Positions 33,263-56,649 of a DNA stretch of 64,000 bases are shown piece after piece. This DNA is from Undaria pinnatifida (lineage: Eukaryota; Sar; Phaeophyceae; Laminariales; Alariaceae), in NCBI GenBank assembly GCA_012845835.1, contig JABAKD010000015.1:5404778-5468777 (forward strand). The letters run 5' to 3'. The translations under genes were made by a program, and so were the position numbers. The notes under the pieces are model-generated. The model searched no databases. It had not been told where the DNA came from and saw only the letters and a program-made list of their open reading frames with translations. Each line of letters opens with the position of its first letter. The first letter of the stretch is position 1.

Positions 33263-34079
33263 ATATGGTCTCAGGACTGCATATGGCCATGCACGATTAA
33301 GGGTAAGTACACCCTCTCCCTCCGCCCACCCCCGAAAGGGGGCGCGAAAAAAAAAAGGTGCTGGTCACAGGAAAATACACGACCGACCTAAACCCTGTAA
33401 CGTAATCTACTTTCATCCCCACCCCCCCCCCTGCACTACCAACGACTGTAACACCATCTACTTACACCCCCGTCCCTCCTCTTCACTGCCTGCGAGGTGC
33501 CAAAACTAGGCTATATGACTTCACTCCATTGAGATACATCCTCCGATTAGGTGTTACCGACAAAACGACCGACTGACCGACCGACCGACCTACCTACCTA
33601 CATGCCGCAACATCTACCAACACCACCCCCTACCCACAAGCCAATAAAAGCACTCTTGCGCTGTATCCGCCCATCCAGTGGCGCCAAGGGCCCTACCGTG
33701 CTCCCAAAACAACTACGGGATCGATGGGGAAGGGGGAGGCGGGGCGCTCGGCGCATCACCACTCGTTCACTACCGTTAACTACTTCACCACCACAATATT
33801 CACCCTCACCAATTCCAATAAGTTCGTCGCCAACAAGGGGTGCCTAGGCTGGCTTACACCAGTTCCGCCTCGTTTGCTGCCCAAAAGACAATGGGTGATT
33901 TTCCACACCATTTCCAAGCAACATAAAATATCATATAATATAACACCTGGTATAATATAGCCTAGTATGTATATACCTGGTAATATATGTGGCAAACAAA
34001 AACGAGGGTGTTTTTTCCAGCACTAGTTTATCGACATCTATCGACAAAAACAAGGGTGCATTCACCGACTGCTATTTAT

Positions 34080-35215
34080 TAGTAACCCCTGTACCTCTGC
34101 GAAAAGTATCTCACTCTAATTCCAAGTAGTTTTGCCCCAAAAAAATGTTTCAGAATTTATCCCACTCTAACTTCAAGCAGTTTGCCTTCAAAAATTGGGT
34201 CAGTGAAGTATAATAGTTTGGCGCAAAAAGTGGTCTCGGGGAAGATCCCACTCTAATGTCAATCTATTTTCAAGTAATTTGCCTCCAAAATTTTTCAAGT
34301 GGTTTCAGAAATGATCCCACTCTAATTTAAATCAGTTTCCTTCCAAAACGTGTGTGGATGAGCAATTATTCCCGTCCAATTCGAAGGAATTTGGCTTCAA
34401 AACGCGGGTGGGTGCGCATGACCCTTTCCTTTTATCACTTCAGAAGTAATCCCAGTCTAATTTCAAGCAATCGGTATCCAAAAACGTGGATGCATGCGCA
34501 TAACCGTTTTACTCTTTCAGAAAATGATTCCCCTTCTAATTTCAAGTAACTGGTCTCCGAAACGTGGGTTTTTGTATGCACATACCCCTTTAACCACTTC
34601 AGAAATGATTCGACTCTAATTCCAAGTGTTTTTTTTCCCAAAACGTGTGTGGATTCTAGAATTATCCCAGTCTTATTTATTCTAAGTACTCCCGTCCCCA
34701 AAACATTGGCGGGTTTCAGAAACGATCCCAGTCTAACTCAAAGTGCTTGTTGCCAAAACGTGGGTGGCTTCAGGAATGGCCCCAGTCTGATCTCAACATA
34801 TTTATCCCCTAGACACGGGTGGTTTTCAGTAATGGTCCCAGTCTGATTTCAACCTATTTATTCCCAAAACACGGGTGCTTTCAATAACGATCACAAGTCT
34901 AATTTCAACAAGTTTATTCCAAAATCGTGGGTGGTTTCCATAATGATCCCAGTCTAATTTCAACAAGTTTTTCTCAAAACGTGAGTGACTTTCAGAATTT
35001 CCAAAAAAAAACTTCCTGAAAAACGTGGATTTTCAGAAATTTCCCCGGATCAAATTCCAAGAATTTTCTTCCTGAAAACGTGGGTGATTTTCAGAATTTT
35101 TTTTCCCCGGATCAAACTCCACGAAGTTTCTTCCTGAAAACGTTGGCGGTTTTTCGGAAGTTACTCCGGGTCTAATTCCAAGAAATCTCTTCCTGAAAAA
35201 GCGTGGGTGCAGTTC
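34080..35215. repeat. Degenerate array of units of about 57 bp
   Basis: Roughly 20 diverged units of the form CAGAAATGATCCCAGTCTAA, TTTCAA(G/C)(T/A)AG and CCAAAACGTGGGTGG. The array ends about 35 bases downstream of the GT-B stop codon, so it probably lies in or next to the GT-B 3' untranslated region. Confidence 0.75.
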
Positions 35216-35249
35216 CCAAAAGGGCCAGCTACTGCATGGACTAGTTAAG

Positions 35250-47034
<11,785 letters not shown>

Positions 47035-47560
47035 GACGACGATGGCCTTTGCAATCAGTCCCTCGCTCGCTCACTCTCACTCGAGAGATGGGCACGGGTG
47101 TGCTTCTGCGGTGCTGCCGTAGTCCACGCTGTAGAAGAACCGTTGTTGCACGTGTAAAGCTCGCAGCTCGCGGGGTGTTGCTGTGTGCGCGGTGTGGGTG
47201 CTGTGTGTCTACCAGGTACGTGTTTTTCGCGCGCAAAAAACGGCAATGGCAGAACCAGGCAGAACAAATGACTCACCACTCCATACTTAAATATAAAGAT
47301 CTTTTATCTTCATATTTATGTACTAATGTGCATTATATTTCGGCTCACATGGGTAATTATTTTGGCGCGAACCCCAAAAAGTCCGTCAGAACTTGAGAAT
47401 TATTTGATCAAAGGAAGAATTTCCCCGAGGTGTTGGAGAACTATTTGAAACAAATCAAATTTAATGAGTCAAAACTTTGAATGGATACGATATGATGCAA
47501 TCTACATGAATGTCAAAATTTAAATATCCAACGGCCATCTCCGGCAACGCTGCTGGGAAC
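47035..47560. other. Upstream region of GT-B
   Basis: About 250 GC-richer bases (CTCTCACTCGAGAG, CAC/GTG-rich) immediately upstream of the GT-B ATG, then AT-rich DNA. No TATA box or other promoter element can be assigned with confidence. Confidence 0.35.
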
Positions 47561-48082
47561 GACGCACGACGATGATGTGCATGGTACGCCCCAGGCATAG
47601 TCTAATATGTATAGCGCTTGCTGCGAATGCTCGTTGCGAACAGTGCTCATCAGCAGTACCTTGGCCGTACATAGCACATATCATGCTCCCTCGTATGCGC
47701 GTATGTACGCTCTGTGCTCTCGACTTGTACGTACATACATACATTATTGTGTGCCAGAGCAATACTAGGACCAACGCCCGAATGGGTAGGGTGGACCGTA
47801 ACTGGACCAAGTCCGGCGGAAGGCCATCTCCCATGGCCAGGGGTTTTGTTAGTGGGTGAGCTTGCGCAAGTCCCGCACTACCCGGAAAGATGACATTCCG
47901 GGTGGCTATCTCCACCGAACCTGATCCTCAGGGGACAGACAGGCCGGGTCGACATACACACGCATCCGTATACAACGGCAGCTTGCGCTGCCGGGGTTCA
48001 ACGAAGACCACTAGTAGGGACAGCTTACGCTAGACCTACAATGGGACCCGAAGGGTGCGCCAGCTAGCGTTGGGCTGCGAAA

Positions 48083-48188
48083 GCAACTGAGTTAAATCGA
48101 CACACGACGCGTATGAAAATACGTGGAAGTGTGGTGAGCTAAAGCTTTATTTTTCCCCATCCGCCGGAGGATGAAAAAAAAAAAAAAA
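48083..48188 (+). repeat. Retroposon 3' end with poly-A tail, copy 2
   Basis: Matches 41974-42085 and again ends in poly-A. The preceding 250 bases (47830-48080, with CAGCTTGCGCTGCCGGGGTT) may be the body of the same retroposon; no second copy of that part is in the window. Confidence 0.7.
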
Positions 48189-48344
48189 CTTCTAATAATA
48201 TGATCGCCTCTATGTTACTCCTGTGGGGGAAGAGCCACCTTTCATTGCAGGGGTTAAGAGCGCAATTCCCAAGTCGCGCCAAGCAATTTTGACGCCGCGC
48301 CCTATACCAAGGATAGCTCCTTACCCAGACCGCCTTTTAAAGGG

Positions 48345-48470
48345 AAACCCCTACTACTATTAATACTACAACTAACTACTACTGGATCTACTACTACTAT
48401 TAATATGAATACCACTAGTACTACTGCTACTACTACTGCTACTACTGCTACTACTGCCGTGTCGCCGTAG
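48345..48470. repeat. (TAC)n/(TAT)n microsatellite
   Basis: Imperfect TACTAC, TATTAA and TACTGC trinucleotide repeats over about 125 bp. The rest of 48.2-49.7 kb shows no gene. Confidence 0.8.
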
Positions 48471-49701
48471 CCTTAATCGCACTGACGCTCATCGTAGTAT
48501 GTGGATGGATGGATGCGGCAACACCAGCACCCTTCTCACGAATCAAGAAGAAACACCGTCTACAAAAAAAAAATAGCTCCGCGGCAATCGCTGTGATGGC
48601 CGCTCTTTTTTCTCTGGGCGTTTTCGTCAGGAGGCTGGCAAGATTTCAGCAATGACACCCCCCGACGTAGTCTGCGCTGAAGATATGACATATCAAAATC
48701 CAGGAATCTGTAAACCCGCGCCATGTAAACCGTGTACCAGACTCCCGGTACCAGGTATAATGTGAGAACAACAATGCATGTACGTACGTACTGCGCATAG
48801 TACGAGTTATTATTTACTCCGTATTTATTTATTTTTGAAGAGCCAAGATATTTACATCGGCTCATACAGCCGCTGTGCATGTACGTCGATTCAGCACAAC
48901 AACCTTGAAGCGAGAGAAGCAATGGACAGCGGCGGCGGCGGCAGCAGAGCAGCAGCAGCAGCGAATAATCACAAAGCAGAACAACGAGCTCGCAGTATAA
49001 TACTGCATTTTTTTGCGACGTGCGAAGTACGCATCTCTGTTTCGTTTGTGACCACGGAGCTTGTCTCTCTGGCATAAGCCGTCGGCAATGAGTGTGATGA
49101 GTGTGCTGGACGTCGAATGGGAGGAACGAAACTTAACGTGCAGAACGCACACAGCCATCTATCATCGGAGCCGCTCACCTCGGGCAGGAGTAAGTGTGTA
49201 GTGTACCCGGTAAGCAGTGAGCAGGAGCACCACACACAGCAGTCACAAGCAAAATAAACACACAACAGACAGAGCAAAAAGCACACTGCTGTGCAGCCAT
49301 CGATGGCGGCCGTTTCAGAAATCAGAAATAATAATAATAATCGCCCGTTATTGAGGCCGCGCTCGTCGACCGCGCCGTCGCTCAATCACTCCCTCATCAT
49401 TTATTTTGGGTCGTCGCACTCTTGGCTTCCTCGATCGATCGATCGTGCCGCTCTTCCGCATACAGAATAGTGCATACCAGGTACAACTGACAACTATTAA
49501 TAACTGTATGTGTAGACTGTATGTAGTGCTACCTCCAGGTATCTATTAATAATAGTGCTCCCTGTATAGCGACGGTATGTGCCGGCCGGAAATACCGGCA
49601 CTGCAGAGGCCATCGGCACTCTTTGTAGAGGCCACAGGCACTGTAGAGGCCGTCGGCACTAATCCACATGGTACTGCCAGTGCTACTGTCATAGTTGTTC
49701 C

Positions 49702-50071
49702 TGTTGTAAGGCTTAGTTTGGGTAAGCTATTATTGGTCAACCTTTTGCAAGTGGTCAAACGAACGAACACCCCACTGATACCTCAACAAATGGCGTCGTC
49801 GGCAGGACCATGTTTTTTTTTAGTGTCGTGGGTTCGAATCCTACCATCCACAATAGTAAACTTTTTCAGACTTTCCCTTGTAGAACTTGAAAATAACCTC
49901 CCAGGTATCCCCAGGAATTGAAACCGCTTGGATATTCAAGTCTGCCCGTACACCCGGCCCACCTGCTACCCCGCCGTATGAGGGGGGGAGAGTGTTACAA
50001 GGCTTTGTTTGGGCAGGCAATTGGTTAAGCTTTTGCAAGCGGTCAAACGGACTATTAATAATACCCCACTA
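49702..50071 (+). mobile_element. TRIM: miniature LTR retrotransposon
   Basis: 5' LTR 49702-49788 (TGTTGTAAGG...CCTCAACA, 87 bp); AA plus TGGCGTCGTCGGCAGGACC as primer-binding-site candidate (49791-49809); a 204-bp non-coding interior; polypurine AGGGGGGGAGAG (49981-49992); 3' LTR from TGTTACAAGG (49993), decayed at its end near 50071. This arrangement defines terminal-repeat retrotransposons in miniature. The interior carries GGTTCGAATCC (49831-49841), the consensus tRNA T-loop/B-box word. Other traces: 1-22, 27277-27564 and 43318-43410. It is non-autonomous; the gypsy element with the same primer site is the obvious candidate helper. Confidence 0.8.
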
Positions 50072-50083
50072 AATGTGTGACTA

Positions 50084-50175
50084 TAGCCCCTTTAAAGCCC
50101 TAAAACCCCTCCCTATACTAGCTTCAAGTATAAGTTTGTCCCGAAAACGGATTTCCACCTGTAAAGGCGCTTTAA
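50084..50175. repeat. TTAA-type MITE, 92 bp
   Basis: TAGCCCCTTTAAAGCCC...ACCTGTAAAGGCGCTTTAA matches the nested elements at 10078 and 18640. It lies directly after the TRIM. Confidence 0.65.
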
Positions 50176-50179
50176 CGGG

Positions 50180-51650
50180 TGCCATAAGCAGGCAATCAAC
50201 ACCAATACTCGACGACCAGCCCTATAGGTGGACCTCTGCTGTACTGTACTGAGTGCACCTTAAAACTCCCATGTCTCCCTCATTAGATTTGTTTTCATTA
50301 TATGCATACCCCAACGATCCCTACGCCAGACTTCCGTTCAGAGTGCCGCATTATAAATGGCCCCGTTCGATAGCGCCGGTATGTGCCAGCCAGAAATCCG
50401 GTACTGTAGAGGCAACCGGCACTGCTCCGCATACCACTGCCAATAGTGGCTGTTCCCATATTTTCCAAGCAATGGGGCGCTATAGCGGGGCAACCAGCAA
50501 TACTCAACCGGCACTATGGAGGGTTTCCACTACTACTGCTGCTGTACACTGTACACTACAAAAATCAGCCTACACAAACTCCAAGCGGCTTGTCCCGACA
50601 AACTTCGATTAACTTCGACAGCGCCAGCCTGTTCTCGCTCCGCCAGAGGCCTCTCAGCGCACACCCAAGTGCGTACTGCCGGTGTGGGGTTAACAGGGTA
50701 TGCCCCACAGCGCTCACGGGTGTCTAGGTGTCTATCCACAATACGCGGAGGGGGGGGGGGCTCCGTTTCGAATAGAACGGTTTCGTTTCGGATGTAATGG
50801 TTCCGAAACGAATGCAACGGTTTAGCTTCGAAGCTGACGGCTTGAGCGGAGGGGGAGGGGGCGGGGGGTGCATTAGAGGTTAAGCGATCGGAGCGGGGGA
50901 GTAGCAAAATAAGATCATATGGGCGATAAACAAATGAAGAAAGCGCGTACAACTATTCCAAGTTTTGTTTGAAAATGGGGATGCTAGCGAGTACTCGAGC
51001 TAAGGGAAGGCACGTGTCGTTGTTGTTTGGAGTACAAACAAGAAACGAAAACACAGCAGCTGAAATTTGTTGTCGGATTCGCACGGCAGAGGCATCGCGG
51101 CCATTGCGCCCTCAGCACGCTACAAGCACATGCGACGTAACAATGTCACGATTGAAAAGGGGGGGATTTCCACATACATGGAGGGTTTCGTTTTTAGGAG
51201 GCAATACCCCGAATTCAAGAACCGCCGAAAGTTCCACAACCTCATCATGTGAATTTGATGACCGCGCAAGAACCGCAACGGTAGCGCACATCTCTGAACA
51301 TAACCACCGTCTGGGGAAAAGTAAAATTATCTTGACAAAACACCTCCTACTCAGTATTAACTACAGCCAAACGGTAAAACGCCACATGACGGCCAGCGAG
51401 CCCATACGCTATCACCATTTACGATCCCGTCAGCAGAAGACGCCAGCCCCTCCAGCCGGAATATCCCCCAGCCTCGGCCAGGGGTTTCCCTCACCAAGCA
51501 GGCATGTCTGCCCTGCCGCCATACAGCCAAAGGGGAATTCGAATCTCTACTGAACTTTGATAAGATCGCTGCCTCGGATGATATGAAAAACGTCTACTAT
51601 TTTTCACTAGGTACCAGGTAGTATTCACCAGAACCTTTCATGGGTCAAAA
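50180..51650. other. No recognised gene
   Basis: Contains CCGGCACT(A/G)-type words, a short GTTTCG(G/A)A repeat cluster at 50760-50830 and a 194-codon frame (50969-51553) that resembles no family I know and lacks clear splice signals. Confidence 0.4.
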
Positions 51651-51660
51651 AAATGCTCGT

Positions 51661-52016
51661 GGGTCGGGCCGGGTCAACCTGACCCGGCCGAACCTGACCC
51701 GGCCGAGCCCGACCCGGCCGAACCCGACCCGACCCGACCCGACCCGACCCGACCCGACCCGACCCGACCCGACCCGACCCGACCCGACCCGACCCGACCC
51801 GACCCGACCCGACCCGACCCGACCCGACCCGACCCGACCCGACCCGACCCGACCCGACCCGACCCGACCCGACCCGACCCGACCCGACCCGACCCGACCC
51901 GACCCGACCCGACCCGACCCGACCCGACCCGACCCGACCCGACCCGACCCGACCCGACCCGATCCAACCCGATCCAATCCGATCCGATCCAACCCGAACC
52001 AAACCGACCCGATCAG
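51661..52016. repeat. (ACCCG)n pentanucleotide array
   Basis: About 240 bp of uninterrupted GACCC (51721-51960) flanked by degenerate GACCCGGCCGA and GATCCAACC variants. The period is five, so all six frames stay open; the resulting R-P-D-P-T / G-R-V-G-S frames are artefacts. GACCCG words recur at 60780-60920. Confidence 0.95.
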
Positions 52017-52757
52017 ACCTGATCTCACCCGTGATATTTTCCTGACACAATACGACTCGACCGGCGACACATTGAAAGCCTCCCGACCCGACCCGTGTGT
52101 CGATACATTGCCCGTCAAGATCCTAAATTACGATCCCATCAACGGGGCGTGTCAACTCCTATAGTCAGCGAACCCCCCCGCCACGGCGAGGGGTTTCCCC
52201 CACCACGCTGGCCTGTCTGCCCCGCCGTCCCCATTCCCGTAGCGCTCGCGCAGGGCACCGGAAGGCGTTTCGAAGGGGGGGGACATCGGGTCCTTGTCCC
52301 CGTAAATAACCGACGGGTCCATCTGCCGCAAAATAAAAATAAAAAAACTCATAAAAGGCGTGCGGGTGAAAAGGAGGATAACGCGTGTATGCAATATTTC
52401 GCCTTGAAAACGTGACGGGTGCATCTGCTCGAGAAAAAAAATCATAAAATTTCAGGCGAAAGGGGGAGGGTTGGCGCTGTTCGCTTGTGGGTGGAAGGCG
52501 GGCAACAACAAAATCTGCTCGCAACACCGTTCTATAAAGATGCACGAGAGGGGGAGAAATCGTTCCCGTATGAGTAGAGGGCGGCGGACACTTTAGGCTG
52601 TTGGTCCGATGATACCGTGGGTATAGCACTCGTCTGATTGGTCAAGAGACTTCCTTGGAACCGTACTCCTTTGATTGGCCAATGACGGGTCTTTCGACCA
52701 ACCGGGGATTAGGAAAAACAACCACCAAAACGCATGGCGGAACCGCGCGACCACCCG

Positions 52758-52843
52758 CGCCTTTAGATCCCCAAACCCCTCCCGTACTAAGTTCGAGTAA
52801 ATTTGTAAAAAAAAAAAAGGCTTTCCAGTCGTAAAGGCGTTAA
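52758..52843. repeat. TTAA-type MITE
   Basis: CGCCTTTAGATCCCCAAACCCC...GTCGTAAAGGCGTTAA, the same family as 10078-10166; the left TTAA is lost. Confidence 0.6.
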
Positions 52844-52860
52844 TCGCCCCAAGGGGTTAA

Positions 52861-53285
52861 GGGCACGTTCTACCGCAGAAGGTGCACCATTTGTTTCCCG
52901 GGGGTCTTAACCTGACGAGGAGCTCTATTCCCTTTTTAGCCCCCCAAAGAAAACGATCGCCGAAAAAAATGAACGCGCAACCCGCAAAACAAAGCCATCG
53001 CCTAGGTACACAAAGAAACAATACTGCTACGTACACGAACAACGACATTGCGACAACTGGTCAAAGGAAGAGGGGTCTCATCCACAAGAAAACAATACTT
53101 GCCGCAAAAAAACAAACAAACAAACAAACAAACAAACAAACAAACAAACAAACACAAAGAAACAATACTGCTACGTACAACAAGAACGACATTGCGACAA
53201 TTCTGGTCAAGGGGAGCAAGTCTCGTCATCCACAAAAAAAGCAATGTTTGCAGCCAAAAAAAAGCGCCACCTCTACGGTAGCACG
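52861..53285 (-). repeat. M1-related MITE with internal duplication and (AAAC)n
   Basis: M1 features (CCTAGGTACACAAAGAAACA; terminal CACCTCTACGGTAGCACGC). A segment of about 100 bp starting CACAAAGAAACAATACTGCT occurs twice (53009 and 53153), separated by an AAAC tetranucleotide run (53107-53154). TTAGGG traces follow directly at 53296. Confidence 0.65.
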
Positions 53286-53710
53286 CTTCTGGGGTTAGGG
53301 TTAGGGTTGGGGCCGGGTTGGGTCCGGGCCGACGTGCAAAGTAGAACGCGGCGAAAAGGTGTTTGTACGAAGTGATTTACAAGGCGGCGTCGTTCGTAAT
53401 CGGAGTGACCCCCTCCGATTTCCCCAAACACGTCTGTTTGCTCTTTTTATTCGCCGCAGGACCCGCGCCGTACCGTCGTACCGTCGTTTTTTTTTTCCCT
53501 CGTTTTTTGTGTTTCGGCCGAAACGTTGGTTTTGGGGTTGAAAAAAACGAAAAAGAAAAACGGGTTGACCGGGATGTCTACTGCTAGTTTCTGCTATTAA
53601 TATCTGACCAATGAAATTAAATAAATGAAGCTCGGCTATTCTCTAGTTCTGCTTTTCGTTTTCGTATTCGATTTTTTTTTTCCTCGTTCGGACGGGCCCT
53701 AACCTAGATG

Positions 53711-53850
53711 GTGGCCGAGTTAGATCACATTGTGCAGAGTGGAGAACCTTAAATATGGTGGTCGAGTTAGGTCACATTGTGTAGAGTGGAGAACCTTAAA
53801 TATGGTGGTCGAGTTAGGTCACATTGTGTAGAGTGGAGAACCTTGAATAC
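53711..53850 (+). repeat. Three 47-bp tandem units
   Basis: TCGAGTTAGGTCACATTGTG...GAGAACCTTAAATATGGTGG three times, the first diverged. They form the left edge of the repeat at 53850-54215. Confidence 0.85.
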
Positions 53851-54215
53851 GCGCAAGGGGGATGGTATCACGTGGTGTGCATATGGCAAGGCACCCACGA
53901 GCCAGCTATTTTTTACATTGCTGTCCCTGGCAGTGGCCACACCAGAAAACAACGTAAATTCATTCAAAGCTGTCATTTATACGCACGAAAGTACGCACAA
54001 GGTGTGGAAGTCCGCGTCACACGCGGTTCTTAGTAGGATGCAGATCACCCTGCATGGGACTCGCCGAACACCTCACGGCGCTTCGCGCTTGGTGCAAGCA
54101 ATGTCTGCCTGGTTGGTGAAAGCCCGACATGCTCCTTCCCGGCATTGTAGGGATGCGAGGGTCATACCACTATGGTCATACGACACGGCCATGCATGAAT
54201 ATCGAGTGCACCCCC
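53850..54215 (+). repeat. Repeat family M5, copy 1, with a conserved peptide frame
   Basis: Matches 59595-60005 in inverse orientation over about 370 bp. In both copies one frame reads RTPHGASRLVQAMSAWLVK and SRMQITLH, ending RDARV. This may be the end of a transposon protein, but the family is unknown. Confidence 0.65.
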
Positions 54216-54264
54216 CCCCCCCCCCGAATCGAATAGGAAGGAGAAAAGAAAGGGAGAAAAGATG

Positions 54265-54450
54265 AGCAAGACGTTTCGCGTGTTTTACATGGAAGAAATG
54301 CACTGAGCGCCCAAATGTTGGAGGTGTCTCTAGTAGGAGTAGGAACTGTTCTCTGTCTCGAAAGGGACGAGCGGTCAACGGCCATTTGACTAACCAGAAG
54401 CCAAGCAACAAAACAGTGCATCCCCTCCCTACAGTGCTCAAAGGGCATGC
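54265..54450 (+). pseudogene. LINE 3' tail fragment
   Basis: GAGCGCCCAAATGTTGGAGG and TGTCTCGAAAGGGACG match 8367-8430. In shifted frame it reads RPNVGG and SRSRN, and ends near CAACAAATGAGCAACCCC, like the copy at 7855-8476. Confidence 0.65.
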
Positions 54451-55360
54451 GTGGTCAACGGGCAAATGGCTAAGACAAACAACAAATGAGCAACCCCCCC
54501 CAACAAAAACAGAGTCCCTCCCCACCTCTCCCCCCACATATTCAATGGCGTAGAAACAGTCATCGTAAGCAGCTGCGCGGCAATGCACACCGTTGACCAA
54601 GCACTACCATAACCCGCCTCCCACAGTCAGCGCTGACCATGGGTCGGTGATTATGGTGAATATTTTGAACCCACCCTATCAAACATCGTCGTGATCCAAC
54701 AAACCAACAAACCAACGCACCTTTCCGAAGGAGGGGCCGAAGGAGTCAAGGGGGCTCTCGCCGAAAACGAAGGCTCGTCTTCGATTTCGGAGGACCGGGA
54801 TCTGTCGAAAAATCCGCGGCAACAGCAAAAGGAACGGCGCCACAAGCGTAATTGCCGAAAAAACGATATTACGGACTAATCAGTTCGCAGCTAGTGCACG
54901 AAAGGAATTCCTGCTAAGATAGTTTTGGGTGAGACAGCAGCCCCGCGCCGGGCCAAGTGGTCAACCGCGAAGACAGTCCAACGACGCATAAGGAAGTATG
55001 GGCGGGCGGGGCCACGGGCCGGCGCAGGAGGCCTCACAAAAGTTCAGCACTTGCATCAAAATGATCCACGGTAGGGGGACAGAATACAGTGGGAAAATCG
55101 CGCAGAATACGACAACGGAAAAGCAAGAAGGACGGTATTGATGGTATTGATGGAGGCGTTCTGCGACAAAGGTTCGCCTGTTGATAGGGCTCTCTTGAGT
55201 CGTCTCTGCTTGAGAAGCTCCTTGCTCCATAAAAAAAAAAAACATGACTTTGAGAAGAGATAAAAAACAAAAAAAAAGGAGCAAACCCGAACGATGAACA
55301 ATCACATGGCCTACTGCGGCTGTCTCGTACCGACAAAATGTAGCAAAGACACAATGGACT

Positions 55361-55643
55361 CGAGCCACGATAGAGGCGCGCGCCACCCCATGTTTCTCGG
55401 AAGCTCCAAATTTCAGGAGCTCCATTCCCCATCCAAAAAAAGAAACGATTTTTTGAGAAAAAGGAAAAGAAGCAAAAGAAAGACCCGACGATCAAAACCC
55501 ATGGCCTAGGTACACAACAAGAATCATGCCAAAAATAAGGGGGGCGTATTTTCCGACGATTTTGGGTTAAGGAGCCCCGTCATTCAGAAACAATTTTCGC
55601 CAAAAATCGGTATACCTTAATACACCTATCGTAGCACGCGTCG
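55361..55643 (-). repeat. MITE M1, full length and undisturbed
   Basis: Starts CGAGCCACGATAGAGGCG and ends CTATCGTAGCACGCGTCG, with ATGGCCTAGG, GATTTTGGGTTAAGGAGCC and TATACCTTAATACACC intact. It serves as the empty-site reference for the nested TTAA insertions at 10078 and 18640. Confidence 0.75.
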
Positions 55644-56254
55644 AAAAAAAGAAACATGACATTCCCACGATACGACGTTAGTTCCTTCCCGTTACGCCAG
55701 AACCAAAAACTGGGAAGTTTATTGACAAAGGGGCGCGCACGGGGCCGAGAAAAAGAAAAAGGAAAAGGAGATTATAGTTTTCGCGTCCCGAAAACGCTTT
55801 GCCGTCGGCAATTTGTGCCACGAAGTTGTAGTACGTATGTCGTCGGTATTTTTTTTAGTTCTTCTTTCTTCTTCACTTTGTTGAGCACCCCACATTGTAA
55901 AAAATCGCCTCCAACGCCCAACAAGTGCTACAACACAGCCCCTATCGAGAAAATAAATCGCGACGAAACTTACCTACGGGGGGCTGCAAAACGATGAAAG
56001 AACAACCTATATCAACTGGAGATGAGGATAGACAGGGAGGAGTCGCGAAGTGCGTAGAAGTGCCTGCTTTAGTCGCAGCAGCAGTAGTGGGTGGAGCATA
56101 TGTCACTGGGACGTAAGATTCGATTTGTGTTGTTGAAGTTGGAGTTGTGGCGGTGTTAGCTTGAGCAATACGGTTGTTATTATGCCGGCCATTTAAAAAG
56201 AAGACTCTTTTTTTTCGTTTTTTAGCAGGGATGTACATAACTTCAGATTGAACA

Positions 56255-56649
56255 CATTACGCACCCGTAATTACGGCAAATCGGGGATCGATTGACATTA
56301 CGCACGCGTAATTACGGCAAATCGGGGATCGATTGACATTACGCACGCGTAATTACGGCAAATCGGGGATCGATTGACATTACGCACGCGTAATTACGGC
56401 AAATCGGGGATCGATTAACATTACGCACGCGTAATTACGGCAAATCGGGGATCGATTGACATTACGCACGCGTAATTACGGCAAATCGGGGATCGATTGA
56501 CATTACGCACGCGTAATTACGGCAAATCGGGGATCGATTGATATTACGCACCCGTAATTACGGCAAATCGGGGATCGATTGAACACATTACGCACCCGTA
56601 ATTACGGCAAATCGGGGATCGATTGACATTACGCACGCGTAATTACGGC
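56255..56649. repeat. 41-bp satellite, about 9.5 units
   Basis: Unit CATTACGCAC(G/C)CGTAATTACG + GCAAATCGGGGATCGATTGA. Units 1, 8 and 9 have CCCG; the others have GCGT. Units 1 and 9 are both preceded by GAACA, giving a higher-order pattern. Contains palindromes ACGCGT, GTAATTAC and ATCGAT. There are no unique spacers, so it is not a CRISPR array. Confidence 0.95.

Noticed and set aside
51625-52164. Frames of 140-174 codons rich in RPDPT / GRVGS
   Set aside because: Period-five repeat keeps all frames open; not a gene.
56255-56649. Possible CRISPR array
   Set aside because: Repeats are head-to-tail 41-bp units with no unique spacers, in a eukaryotic context without cas genes.
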